Assembly (NCBI GenBank): GCA_009760855.2
Contig: WPIO01000012.1
Span: 658,501-722,500, forward strand
Length of the DNA: 64,000 bases
Reading direction: 5' to 3'
Origin: Cristatella mucedo
Lineage: Eukaryota; Bryozoa; Phylactolaemata; Cristatellidae
The notes beneath the pieces are model-generated. The model was not told where the DNA came from, did no database searches, and saw only the letters and a list, made by a program, of their open reading frames with translations. Positions 50,745 to 61,859 of the stretch are shown piece after piece (the stretch's first letter is position 1; each line of letters starts with the position of its first letter). The translations under genes were made by a program, and so were the position numbers.

Positions 50745-50825
50745 TTACGTGATCGTACTTCCTTTGCAGCTAATTTAAAGAGCCTAGAAATAGGTTGAGT
50801 TCTCTGTGGGTGCTACGTTCAGAAT
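50745..50825 (+). mobile_element. LINE-B 3' tail fragment
   Basis: tttgcagctaatttaaagag, cctagaaataggttgagttc. Confidence 0.65.
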
Positions 50826-51379
50826 ATTCGACTTTTTCTGGGAGTAGTTGCATAGAAGTCTAATCGCGCGCATCCACACTCCTGGCTCGCGGTAGCGTTT
50901 GTTCTTGGCTCGAGTGCTATCGACGAGTTTACGGTTGTCTATTGCATCAGGTTAAAGAGCCCCCCTTATCTGAAACCTTTTAAAATTGACGCTAAACTCC
51001 GATTCAGAGCGGTGCTACAGCCGATGTGAAACGGAATTTACAATTATCCATGCACAAAATAGACTGAATCCGGTGGGGGGGGGGGGTATCTCCGTGACGG
51101 TAACGGCAATAACAACCAACCCTGATTGGACAAAGTCTAAATAGGTCAAGGGCGTTTGGGAGCCGTTTGGCTTGGAGGGTGAGGGATTTCCACGTGTTTC
51201 TGGACTCGTGAGGTGTGGTGCAATATACAGAAGTTCGTGAGCTACGTGCTATAATTGGTAGGTAGTTTTTTCGACCGTGTTTCTCGCCGTGTCCTCGGAT
51301 CCCTTATTGCGAATGGGGTTGAACCTTTTGCTGTGATACGGATGTCTGCCATGAGCGTTTTTAGTGGAGCCAATTTTAA

Positions 51380-51866
51380 TAATAATAATAATAATGCACT
51401 TGATAAAGCGCCCTCAGAGAACTCAATCTCTTTCTATGCGCTTTACATTTGCTGCAAAGAGAAACGCGATTGAACAGTGAGTAATATCATGCTCGATAAA
51501 CAACATGAATAGCATGGTTAGGAGTGACATGCACAGGGTCAGCATGCAAGTGTGGTTAGTGGCAGCATGCACAGTGTCAGCACGCATAAGCACATGAAGG
51601 ACGAATCACAGGGACCCACTAAATGCTGTCCTAAATAGGTGTTTTTAAGCTCTTTTTAAATGTGGCCAAGTCAGGGGATGTTCTGACGCAAGTCGGGAGG
51701 GAGTTCCAGGCTTTGGGAGCATACGAACTAAATACACGGTCTCCAAAGGATTTGAGGTTTGTACGAGGTATTGGACAACTGTTGGATTCCGAAAAGCGGG
51801 TCGTACGATGCTTGGTCTGGTGGGGGAGTAGATCTGAGAGATAGGCTGGAGCCAAATAATGAAGTG
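51380..51866 (-). mobile_element. LINE-B 3' region, well preserved
   Basis: Reversed (ATT)n, the full 3' noncoding block, then an open minus-strand frame 51,631-51,855 with LKSFGDRVFSSYAPKAWNSL and TFKKSLK, the typical end of this LINE clade's reverse transcriptase ORF. Confidence 0.85.
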
Positions 51867-51869
51867 ACC

Positions 51870-52330
51870 TAATGTAATGTAATGTAATGTATCTCCATCA
51901 GTAACTCCACAAAGTCATAAAGACCGTGTGGGTGTTACGCAGGAGAGTTTTGTATAGCGCACTCACAGCCTAAGCGGCTTTCGGCACGCATTCGGTAGCC
52001 AACAGACTTCGTCTCACGCAACAAAGAGAAAGTGGGAAGCATAGCAGAGTTAGGAGAGAAGTTGAGGTAGTGAGTAGCATAGAAGTAGCAGTTCAGGACC
52101 GCTGAAAAAGATGTGCCATAGTCGGCAGTAGGAGAGTAAGTGAGCGACAAAACCTTGAAGTCAATCCGTTGCTTGACTGGTAGCCAGTGCAGGTCGGCAA
52201 GAAGTGGTGTCATGTGGCAACTGCGACGCTCACGACAGACAAGCCTAGCTGCAGAGTTTTGCACCAGCTGTAATCGCCTGATTGCACATGCTGGTAGGCC
52301 AGCAAGCAGTGATTTTTAAGACGATCCTCT
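51870..52330 (-). mobile_element. LINE-A 3' region with internal deletion
   Basis: Open minus-strand frame 51,935-52,264: NSAARLVCRERRSCHMTPLL, ADLHWLPVKQRIDFKVLSLT, then directly YSPTADYGTS and the C-terminal block. About 80 codons present in other copies are absent, with the frame kept. The tail is a clean (ATGTA)n-type repeat at 51,872-51,895. Confidence 0.85.
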
Positions 52331-52334
52331 ACTC

Positions 52335-53485
52335 ATGAAATCAGTCTTAAGGCTAGGGTGCATATCAATGCGCATGGTTGAATTGCGTCTGGGGGAGGGT
52401 GATGGTCAGATGCCGTAGGCCTGAACCAGAATAATGCGTCCTGACGCCGACCGGTGTTACTGCATACAGCATTTCAATCGATGTCCTTTGTGTTGGCGTC
52501 ATCGGCGGATAGAGGATCCATGTCCAGTGGAGAGCCTGCTCGGGCATATGTGGCAGAATGGGTGTGGCCGTGCCAGCTTCCGAGCCAGGATTTTGGCAGG
52601 GGGCTAAACAATCACCTTGTTTTCGGGCCAGCCGACTTGTTCGGGTCGGTCCAAGTTTTTTTTTAGCACTCTGCCATCTCGCCTACGGCATTGGTCCACA
52701 CTCATACTGTGTAGGAGGTTACTATTTCGTGAGGGAATGAATTAATGAACACGGGCTTCTTTAGCACCACGACAACCGATGTTCCATAAGTCTGTACAAC
52801 GACGTCGTGTCTGACAATCACAGGCAAGAGTAAAACATACTAGAAGATGGGGAGAGACAACCTTTGTCTTATCGGTATGCATGTATACTATTGTAAAAAG
52901 TGCCTTTTGAGTGGACCATTAGCTGCTCATTGTAATCGACCACAGTTCTACCATTGGACAGGCATCATGCATGGCTAGGCTTTGAGGCAAGCTTCACAGT
53001 TTAGCATCCATGAGGCTAACCGCTGACGTCAGCATATTATTCATGATGCTGGTGGCTTTCTTGCAAATGGAATGCAGGTATTGGTATCTGGAGGCACTGC
53101 TTGTATGAAACAGTGAGAAATTTCTCACTGCATCGACTTTGCATGTGAGTGGTCAGTGTGTTGAAAATAGTAGTGCCTTCAGGTGTATCCTTCGGACTTC
53201 TGCCTAGCCAAAACCGTCTTTCATCAAAATGTTTGGGCCAGTAGTACAGCCATGCATCGTGACCGTGTCGGTGCTGGTCGACTGCTGACAGATGAGACCA
53301 GGAGAACTATCTTCTTGTGCCTAGCTGCTTTGTCGTTCAGGCCTTTGTCTTCAACCTGCATGCTCTTACTCAAGGTCCACCTTCAAGTCTGCACCTGTTA
53401 CCCCCATCTCGAAGTTGATCTCCCAGTCCAAAAAAGGAGACTAATAGCCCTTTAGACCCTTTACCTACGGTTCTCCTGAGCTGCC
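52335..53485. other. No recognised feature
   Basis: Short open frames (for example 53,183-53,455) with no family resemblance; may be LINE 5' sequence. Confidence 0.4.
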
Positions 53486-53489
53486 TAGA

Positions 53490-55080
53490 CTTACTGCTGC
53501 CCTGCATAGCTAACATGGTAAATCTGTCCTTAGCCTCAGGCGGTGTCATAGCCTCTTTTAAAGAGGCTTTTGTCAGGTTAGGCTGCTCATTAAGATGTTG
53601 GCACTAGACCAGGAGACCTGAGGCAACTTCTGTGCAATCTCCGTGTTGCTTTTCCCCCTAAGAAACACTGGAACCAGTTGACTCGGACCAGTTAAACTCT
53701 TATATCCAAAATTCAAACTTAGCAATTAAGTTCCACTCAGGTTTTATCGCAATGACTGCACAGAGTCAGTACTGCTGTGAGTTTAACGACGTTCTCAGGA
53801 ATGCCGACTAAAGCGGAGTCTCTTTGCTAGTTCGGTTGGATCTCTTGGCAGCTTTTGATACCATCGATCACCAAACCCTTCTTGAGCACCCGCCGTCTTG
53901 CCTAAGAATCACAGGCACCGTGGTACAATAGTTTAGGTCCTACCTCAGTGGGAGAATTCAAAGAGCACACGTCAATCATCCAGTGAGCCTTTGAAGTATG
54001 GGGTACCACCATAGGCTAAGTAATAGGACCACTTCTTTTTACAATTTATATTCGCCATCTCGCCAATGTAATCGGCAAGCACAATCTAGGCTTTCATTTT
54101 TATGCCGATAACCCGCAGCTGTACTACTGCCTTAATTTTTCCCTGCCTTCCAGCCCATCAAAATCGCTCAGCCTCCCTTCAGCAGATATGCTAAAATCAA
54201 CCGTTGGATTGCAGCCCACTTTCCCAATTGGATGACAACAAACCATCTTTAATGACTTCCGATCATTCGTGACATTCCATCTAGACTTCTGTAACTCACT
54301 TCTCGTAGGTCTTCATGCCCTTGCGATAAGGCACTTATGGTAAGTGCCAAACTCGGCAGATAAGCTTATCTGTCGTAAAACGACACAGCTGCCACATTAC
54401 ACCACTGCTCACCAATCTTCACTGGTTGCCTATCATGCAGGTATCGACTTCATCATCCTGCCACTTACCTTTAGGCTTCTCCATTCTGTTGCCTCGGCCT
54501 ATCAATCTGAATGAGTTTCACACCGGGCATCCAGTCACACCACCCTGTCTTCTGAATCAGATCGATTGGTTGTGTAGCTATCTAACTTCAAATCTATTCG
54601 AGACCATGCCGTCAGTTAATATGCTCCCAAAGCTTGGAACTCACTGCCACTGACATCGCCTCGGCTCCTTGCTTGATGACATTCAAAAACAAGCTGAAAA
54701 CCTGCCTGTTCGTCACAGCCCTGGCTCTGGCCAAGTGAATTGTCATTTGTGTGCTTATGCATTACAAAACTGTGCATTCAGTGGCAAAAGCCAAGGGAGA
54801 TGTGCTTTTTAAAGCACCCTACTGAACTCTCGTTTTTCGTGCTTGCTTTTAGTGCTTACCCGTGCATTAGTGAGCGCATGCTACTAACCAGGGACGCACA
54901 GCCGTGAGTGTCTTCTTGTGTGCTGTGCATGCTTATCGATTTGCACGCTTGCCTGGGCAGGATATCGTGCTTGTCACTAGCTCTAGTTTATTAGCTATCT
55001 TGCAGCTAGTTGTGAAGCACCCGAGTGAAGATTCAGTTTATCTAGGGTGCCATATGCAGGACTTATTATTTATTGGTCGT
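53490..55080 (+). mobile_element. LINE-B copy with reverse-transcriptase remnants
   Basis: Readable in shifting frames: NLSLASG and SFKEAFV (53,510-53,575), LDLLAAFDTIDHQTLLEH (~53,840; the conserved aspartates of the palm), FHFYADNPQLYYC (~54,090; catalytic YADD altered to YADN), then LAPAYLS-type and NSLP-type remnants and a tail at ~55,070. Loss of the second catalytic aspartate and many stops make it dead. Confidence 0.8.
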
Positions 55081-55559
55081 TAGATGATCAACTTGCTGAG
55101 CCGATCAAGGCATGTCCTCGTGCCTACTGCTGAAGCTTGGTGCATCTGCTCGTTAGCAGCTGTGGTCGGTTGCCTGTGGCCTCCAGCTGACAGCTGCTGC
55201 CCAGCTCGATGCCCTCATTGTGGCATCTACCCAGGCAGGCCGGCCAAGTGAGTAGAGAGGGAGAGGGGGTCTAGGTAATAAGGGTCGCTTACCCCGAATG
55301 GGGTTGCAATAAAGATGTGGCGGCAATGAAGGCTAAACATAGTACGAATTAAATATACCGAGGTCTACTAATTTCCTTCGTAATTGTTTTCTCTTCTCAA
55401 ATTTTGTTTAGATCAATCGCAAATGATTGCTTTTATAAAGTAACTCTTGGTGAAAGTTGAGTAATGCATTTCGACAAGTCCTTTGAAGTCTTGAGGTTAT
55501 TTCATTTCACGCAAGCAGATTTTGTGTGATATCCAAAAAAGTTTCATGACCCCCCCTAG

Positions 55560-55985
55560 GCAAGACGGGCATTAGGCTATCCAGTTGTTGGTATTTGTGG
55601 CTTTGCATTTTGATGCACTCGAAACCTTGCCGTTGAGAAATCGAGGAGAGCAAGCTAGACAACCTTCTCAGCTTTTCAAGGCACATAGTCGACGTCAGTC
55701 CGTAAGTTCTCATGCTCTTAAAGAGAATGGAACTCATTACCGTTACCGACAGACATCACGGCACCCCCTGACATGACTTTGAAAATGCAGCTAAAAACTC
55801 ACCCATTCCTCACAGCGTTTGGTCGCGTCGTTCAGAGAATTGTTCTTATGTGCTTACTCGTGTTGAAACCGTGCATTTATTATCACTAATAAGTTGAGAT
55901 GCTTTCTTTCCTATGTATTTACAGTACACAGAAATATATTTAGCTCTCTTAGGGTGCTATACACATGGTTTAGTAATATTATTCC
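55560..55985 (+). mobile_element. LINE-B 3' region, decayed
   Basis: SHALKENGTHYRYRQTSRHP is a frame-broken form of the PKAWNSLP block, followed by the tail ctcttagggtgctatacaca and ttagtaatattatt. Confidence 0.6.
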
Positions 55986-56097
55986 CGATAACCTGCTCAT
56001 CTAACCAGTCGAGGCTTCATTTGTGTGTGTAAGGGTAGTGGTCCACGTTAGGTGGAAGAAAGTGTTATGTGAAACTCCAAACCGAACATGTAAAGCG

Positions 56098-56265
56098 CTG
56101 CCTGCTCATCTGATCTGTCTGCTTCTCCTGCTCTGCCTGCTCATCTGCTCTGCCTGCTCATCTGCTCTGCCTGCTCATCTGTTCTGCCTGCTTCTCCTGC
56201 TTTGCCTGCCCTGCCCTGTCTGCTCTGCCAGTTGTACCTGCTGTGCCTGCTTTGCCGGCTCTTCC
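56098..56265 (+). repeat. 18-bp minisatellite
   Basis: Degenerate unit ctgctcatctgctctgcc repeated about nine times. Reads as a Cys/Leu/Ser/Ala-rich periodic peptide; unlikely to be translated. Confidence 0.85.
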
Positions 56266-56319
56266 AGCTTTAGGTAAGTGCTATAAACCATTGCAGTGCA
56301 GTGCAAGTGATGCTCAAGT

Positions 56320-56400
56320 GAGGTGAGAGGTGTTCGAGAAGGACTTAGTGGTCAATAGTATCGAATGCAACCGAAAGATCAAGCAGAAACTAGCAGAGAC
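56320..56400 (-). mobile_element. LINE reverse-transcriptase scrap
   Basis: Minus-strand reading LLDLSVAFDTIDH; flanks degenerate. Confidence 0.6.
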
Positions 56401-56429
56401 TTTTTTGTAAGTCTGTATTTATTGAGAAA

Positions 56430-56505
56430 GTAATGTAAAGCGCCTAGAAAGAGATTAAGTTCTCTGAGGGCGCTTTATCAAGTGCAATATTATTATTATT
56501 AAGGT
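56430..56505 (+). mobile_element. LINE-B 3' tail fragment
   Basis: taatgtaaagcgcctagaaa, gagattaagttctctgaggg, then attattattatt. Confidence 0.8.
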
Positions 56506-56649
56506 CGTTACAAACCCAAAGCAATGCAGACTCTGTGGAGTGATTGCGACCTGTCATTGTCGGGCATTGAATTCAGGACACGCAAAACCAAAGATAAGAG
56601 TTCTACCAACTGCTCATCAATTTTGACCTGGGTATATGAACAAAATGGA

Positions 56650-56652
<3 letters not shown>

Positions 56653-56713
<61 letters not shown>
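56653..56713 (+). repeat. (CT)n microsatellite
   Basis: About 60 bp of CT. Confidence 0.98.
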
Positions 56714-56716
<3 letters not shown>

Positions 56717-57107
56717 GTTCCTCTGTCTCTCTCGATGTCTCTGTCTCGCCCTCTTTGCTATCTATTGATTTTTTACTTTTGCAGACTCTACCTGTGTTGC
56801 TTTCTATAATTTCTGTCACTGCTAACCTCTTCGAGTCTAGTACAAGCAGTAACACAACAGGGAGTATGACCTTAAAGTAAACGGGAATAGCCATTTTCTC
56901 GAAATAGAGCTATAAATTCAGTACGACAATCGGTGGTTGGGAACCGGCATCAATTGGCTCCACGGCTAACCTCCTCTGAGGCTTGGCATTAAAGCTTAAG
57001 AGAATAACTTCAGCCAGTGGGCATAGTGGTATATCCCTTGTCGAGGTTGTTCCATCACAGCCAATGACCTTTAGCAGTCGTTAACCTCGTAAGTGGCATA
57101 CGGCCAT

Positions 57108-57275
57108 TTATGTGCATTGAGGTCACACCTGTAAGGACTGGTTTGGACGAGGGTGTGGGCTCAAGCCCTGCAGCATATGTAAAGAGCCTGAAAAGAGATT
57201 CCAATCCAGCATATGTAAAGTGCCTGAATAGAGATTCTAAATTCTTAATAAGTTCTCTTAAGTACAAACCAATCA
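57108..57275 (+). mobile_element. SINE2 copy, degraded
   Basis: gtgtgggctcaagccctgca (B box) and a LINE-B-like tail, with the tail segment catatgtaaagagcctgaaa repeated once (~57,180 and ~57,208). Confidence 0.6.
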
Positions 57276-59260
57276 TATATTTATATTTAGGAAACCGGTC
57301 ACTACCAACGAACCTACTGTGGTGCATGAAATGATGCCTTTGATGCCCCAGATTGTTAGCTACACGGTCTTGGACAGCTGAACCACTGCTTGTGCTTTTC
57401 TGCCTATACACGCGACTCACATATGTTGTCATGCTGTACTGCTATGCTAAAATTTAATCGTGTATGATATTTATGAGAAACACGCAAATGCAAAAGTATT
57501 TGGACAGTCTAGATTTGCTCGAGTTGAAGCTTTACCCGAGCTGGATCGGAGCTGGGACGTAGGTTTTATCTGCTAACTATTGCATGATCAAGTACGACTT
57601 GCCACAATAATTGGATAAGCTACGGACAATGCTAAAAAAATTAGCCCGAAACCTTTTAACTCCATTTTCATATGTTACCTTTGGCCAGAAGAGAGAATGA
57701 ATTAACGACCACTTAATCAGCTCATGTCGGAGCCATTAAGGCAGATCACGAGCAAGAATGATAAGCCAACCCATTGAGCATTATTTATATTATTGGTGAA
57801 AGCTTGCCTGTCATGTCGAAGCTTGGCAAATTGTCCAGATCCGTGAAAGGTAAATGGTGGGACTGTACTAGGCTGGACATGCTGTACAGTTGGGCTGACC
57901 GTTAGCTAATTCTCAATGCCTGAAAACAGCAGTGGTGCCTTTCTTTAGAAGGCGATTAGATGAGACTGATCTCTTCATTCTCGAGTTGCCAGCAGAAAAT
58001 AACTTCTGTTCGTGAAGAATTTGCTAAGTCATTTACAGTGGGTCAAAATTTAGACCCACCGAGCTACCGAAGTGCGGGATCGATCTGGACCTCGGAATAT
58101 TGCTGCCGCGGTATGTTGCCACAGCTAGGCCAGCAGGTACTGGTTCAGTGAACAGAACCCCCAAGCTGAGCAGTAAAGTAGCTATTTACTGATCAGGCAT
58201 CGTGAGCCTGCAGCCTCGTGATAGGCATTATCGGCAGCCATGTGAGAAGGCATGCACTCGTTTGAGTTAGTGGGTGCTTTTTTCTCGACGACTCCTCTCT
58301 GAGCTGTCAAACTTGAATGATTGGCTTGCTGGGGCTTACATAAGAAGTGCACTTTACCCCCGGACGTCAATCGACCGAGCTTATTGGCAGGCTTGCCAGC
58401 TTCAGCTGTTTCTGTCAGCTGCCTTGCAGATCTTTCATGGCATCGGGTGTGGGAATGCTTGGGCAGCCGATCTCCAGTGGCCTCCAATATTAACCTGCCA
58501 ACAGCTACGTCTATGACAGCCCAACAGCTCACGTCTACTTTAAAATGATCGGGGAGGGGGGGGGGGCTGCCAGGAGCCGAGATTTTAGACACTAAGCATT
58601 TACTGGGTCACCACCCGCCCCCCCCCCGGGAGCGATCTCAGAAATGGGAGTTTTTACAGGCAGCTGTTAAAAATATGACTTTTCCACGTGTGATTGCCCA
58701 CTTGTCGCTCTCCTCAGGTTCGGCGTCGGCTTTGAGGAATGATTTAGATCTTATGGAGTAGGCCTTTGAACATAGGCTCAGCCTATATAGCAAGGCGGTT
58801 GCTAAAACTGCCAGGGTTGTACTCTGCAGTCGTCCGTGGTGCTTGTTGGATGTTCTTGTGAGCTCCGATTTTGTAGATGTTTGTGGAGGTGCTTGCAAAG
58901 GAGATTTTTGGTTAGGTCAGAACTCGCCTGAATCAAGCACTCTCAACTAAACTAGCTCTTTTATGAACTCAAGCCCTTCTGCTAAACGGAACACGTTTTG
59001 TTGTGGGGAAGCCACAGCTTTGGGCCTACATCCCCAAACACAGGATCGAGGCATTGTCTCGTCCAGAGAGTTTCATCGACGTGAGCCCAGACTCTTGGAG
59101 TAACTCCTGATTACAAGGATATGAACGAGCTATCAAATGAGGTCATGTTAATTATGCCGCCGAGAGGGAATCAGCTCTTACCACATGTCTTCGCTGGTTC
59201 GGGATCCTTACCAACTTTAATATGAAGGCTAATATAATTCATTTGTAATTAATATAATTC
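57276..59260. other. Unassigned stretch
   Basis: Contains a G run (58,555-58,567) and a C run (58,618-58,628) about 50 bp apart, able to pair. Minus-strand frames at 58,182-58,592 and 58,638-58,898 are open but match nothing I know. Confidence 0.4.
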
Positions 59261-59261
59261 C

Positions 59262-59395
59262 CTTGTGTAGCACACTAAGAGAACTCAAATCTATCCAGGT
59301 GCTTCACATATATTCACCTTGACCTTGGTTGTTAAAGTTGAGCACTTAAACCCCTGGGCCAAACCAGGGCAGTCAGGCTTGTGTGCCTTGGAAGA
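59262..59395 (-). mobile_element. SINE2 copy, degraded
   Basis: tgtgtagcacactaagagaa (tail), gaccttggttgttaaagttg and cttaaacccctgggcc (head). Confidence 0.55.
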
Positions 59396-60096
59396 GGCGT
59401 GTGCAGACTATTCCTACAAATGCTTACATTTTATTCGATTTTAGCAAAATTAAATATCTGCTTTAGTTGTCTACAGCTTTAAAAGGGAAAGATTGATGCT
59501 CCACTGCTGCAGCCGATATTCGTTTTGTTTGGAGCCATTAGATGAAGTTTGGGCCTTGCTTAACCGGTTTCTACGTCGCAAGGGAGCCTTCAGAAAGGAG
59601 AGCAACCGAGAGCATCAACGCCTGGCTGTAAGGGACGAATACGAATTCTGTCACTCAGATGAGATCTTGATGCTTGAGCAAATCGGAATTTTACGTGCAA
59701 CAGTCTCCTCACTACTTCCAGACAATGGAAGGCCCACGTTGGAAAGGGATGGAGGCGCTATAGTACAACAGCCAGCCACCTTGCAGTACACTGGCTTTCG
59801 GTGCATGCTAGCTGCATCGCTTTGTAATTTAAAAAAAAGTGAATTACACCATATAAGTTAATCCCAGTGTACATCAACGAACACGACCATGCTGCTGTGC
59901 TCGCCTTCCGGGAGGCCCATGAAAGCGCTCTAGTTATCTGTGCAGGCACCAGTCAGAGAGCTGACACTGGAGGCAGTCGCTGTGAGCACGTGCGTGCGAT
60001 GGTGCCGAGCGCCGGTTGAGTCAGCGCAGACTTTTGCAGAGGCAGTAGCGCGACGGTGCGATAGCTGCAGCAGCCACCGCACTGACAGCAAGGACC

Positions 60097-60795
60097 ATGC
60101 CCAAGAAAAGCAACAGCAGCAAGGGGAAGGCCAGGGCCGCTGAGCGGAGGCGGCTCCAGGAGGACGAGGACAAGCGGGTGTGCGACCTCCAGGCCGCCGT
60201 CGCCCGAGCCAACGAGGAAGCCGATCACCTCGAGGTGCTCAAGGCGTTCAAGAAGTATGACAGGTCTGGCATCGACGCCACGATCGAAAGCCGCCCCGCT
60301 GTGCGCTTCGACGAAGCGGTGAGGAGCTGGGCGTTCGACCTCACGAAGGCCAACATGGAGGCGCTGTACGGGGCCGAGTGGAGCGACGACAGCAAGCGGC
60401 GTGAGCTCACAGTGCCCGAGGCCTTCTACTTGGTGGCTGCTGCCACGAGAGACTCTGCCCCCCTGGCTTTCGTGCACTATCGGTTCGAGCTGTACTACGG
60501 CGAACCGGCCGTCTACTGCTACGAGCTGCAGTGTCAGCCGTCTGCGCAAAGCAGAGGACTGGGTAAATTCCTCATGCAAATCCTCGAGCTGATAGCCTTC
60601 ACCTATGGCATGTCCAAGGTGGTGCTGACGTGCTTCAAGAGTAACGAGAGGGCTCAGGCGTTTTACAGGAACAAGCTCGGCTACGTCATCGACGGCTCCG
60701 ATCCCGATGGGGAGTTTGAGTGCAACTACAACATCCTTAGCAAGGCGGTGGTGGCAAGGCGGGCAACGGCTGCACAGGCCAGTAGCCCGTCGTAG
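60097..60795 (+). CDS. NAA40: N-alpha-acetyltransferase 40 (NatD), intronless
   Basis: GNAT-fold enzyme that acetylates the N-terminal serine of histones H4 and H2A, acting in nucleus and cytosol. The 232-residue product is close to the human 237. Landmarks: basic N-terminus (residues 1-20), FKKYDRSGID (51-60), SWAFDLTKANMEALY (78-92; human has WAFDLTKTNM), YCYELQ (140-145, the active-site strand with the conserved Tyr-Glu), acetyl-CoA-binding QSRGLGKFLMQIL (151-163), VVLTCFKSNERAQAFYRNKL (175-194). ATG at 60,097 has an A at -3 (accATGc) and is the only start consistent with the family; stop TAG at 60,793. The vertebrate gene has several introns, whereas this one is a single exon, so it may be a retrocopy that took over or a lineage with intron loss. 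The frame is intact and GC-rich; candidate poly(A) signal ATTAAA at 60,938. A 281-codon antisense frame overlaps it and is an artefact. Confidence 0.96.
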   Translation: MPKKSNSSKGKARAAERRRLQEDEDKRVCDLQAAVARANEEADHLEVLKAFKKYDRSGIDATIESRPAVRFDEAVRSWAFDLTKANMEALYGAEWSDDSKRRELTVPEAFYLVAAATRDSAPLAFVHYRFELYYGEPAVYCYELQCQPSAQSRGLGKFLMQILELIAFTYGMSKVVLTCFKSNERAQAFYRNKLGYVIDGSDPDGEFECNYNILSKAVVARRATAAQASSPS

Positions 60796-60937
60796 CAAGG
60801 CTTGCCGACTGTCGCTTGAATACTGTTGCTTCGTTTTGTTCTAGTTGCTGCTTTGCAATCGAGCACAGTGCAAAATGCAAATCCATTTTAAGCAGCTTGC
60901 ACAAGATCGATTCCATACGATTTAATGTGAAACCTGA

Positions 60938-60943
60938 TTAAAA
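60938..60943 (+). terminator. Candidate NAA40 poly(A) signal
   Basis: ATTAAA about 145 nt past the stop. Confidence 0.4.
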
Positions 60944-61002
60944 TTATGCAGCAGCTAAATGCTACAACTGAACGCTTCTCTATGCACTGTAAAGTGAAGC
61001 TC

Positions 61003-61167
61003 TCAATCCCAAGTTTCAACATCTGCTACGTAATCTGCTGGCGGAGCAGGGGCAGATATGGTTGCAACTGGCTTGCGGTCTTGTGGCTGCAGAAATCCAT
61101 TGTTGACAACGTATCGTATGCACTGAAGAATTGCATTCCTTTCTTTCCTAATTTCTGGAGCCAGGAG
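61003..61167 (-). CDS. Terminal coding exon of an unidentified gene
   Basis: Preceded by a strong acceptor (cctttgtttgctacag) and ending in TGA at 61,003-61,005. Encodes 54 residues, including EIRKERNAILQCIRYVVNNG and PADYVADVETWD at the C-terminus. The composition and splice context look like a genuine gene end, but I do not recognise the family. Upstream exons are uncertain: a possible one starts at 61,578 (after gcttacag; NLFRGYRTSQQSAEFCRIAD), but no donor joins the two cleanly. Convergent with NAA40; stop codons are 207 bp apart. Candidate signal ATTAAA (minus) at 60,921-60,926. Confidence 0.42.
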   Translation of the reverse strand, partial: LLAPEIRKERNAILQCIRYVVNNGFLQPQDRKPVATISAPAPPADYVADVETWD

Positions 61168-61727
61168 CTGTAGCAAACAAAGGTTTGTGAACAATTAAAA
61201 TTGGCCAGCATGCAATCGCACCATTAAAAATACACTTAAATGCTGGGTGGCATTGTTAAGCAACACAGATGAATTCAGCATCCACTGACGAGTAGTTATA
61301 GAAGTAGGAGTCGGTTGCTTAAATGCCTCACACCTACATAGAAGCAGAACAGTCTTGGAAGCTATCACTCCTGCTTACAATAATCAAAAAATAATTGCCA
61401 GTTTCGGGTTGCCAGTCGAGAAGACAAATGCCGTGAAGCTCGAGCAACTTCCCTGCAGGCTAACACCCAGGGATGTCCATTTTTTTTTAGGAACTAGCAA
61501 CAAGTGGCGAAGTTGGTCAGCGATTCGGCAGAACTCTGCCGACTGCTGTGAAGTTCGATAGCCTCTAAACAGATTGCTCTGTAAGCAATTTTCTTAAGAG
61601 CACCGTAAGTGGAACGAAGTAATTCGTGAGACCATGCACACATGATGGGGTTCAGCCAAAAGTTATGCATCCCGTAGTGCTTCGTGAGGGGGGTGAAACG
61701 AACCGAGTAAAACCAAAAAGTAGGCTG

Positions 61728-61845
61728 GCTCATCAGCCTCATTTATATAGCAGCTAAAGAACCTTGGCATCTATAATCAGGCTGCAAGGGCAAATACAAA
61801 TTAGGTGCTGAAAGACTCAAATCTACGGCCATGTCATTATCTGCA
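61728..61845 (-). mobile_element. SINE1 copy, degraded
   Basis: ctcatcagcctcatttatat, agaaccttggcatctataat, then degenerate head with aaagactcaaatctacggcc. Confidence 0.6.
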
Positions 61846-61859
61846 ACTGAGATAGGACC

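Noticed and set aside
58182-58592. 136-codon minus frame
   Set aside because: No family resemblance, biased sequence near homopolymer runs, and an open plus-strand frame over the same bases; not enough to call a gene.
59493-59861. Possible transposase fragment (LDEVWALLNRFLRRKG)
   Set aside because: Weakly like the DDE C-terminal region but without supporting motifs on either side.
59953-60798. 281-codon minus-strand open frame over NAA40
   Set aside because: Antisense shadow: high GC at third positions of NAA40 removes stops from the opposite strand. The plus strand has unmistakable family motifs.
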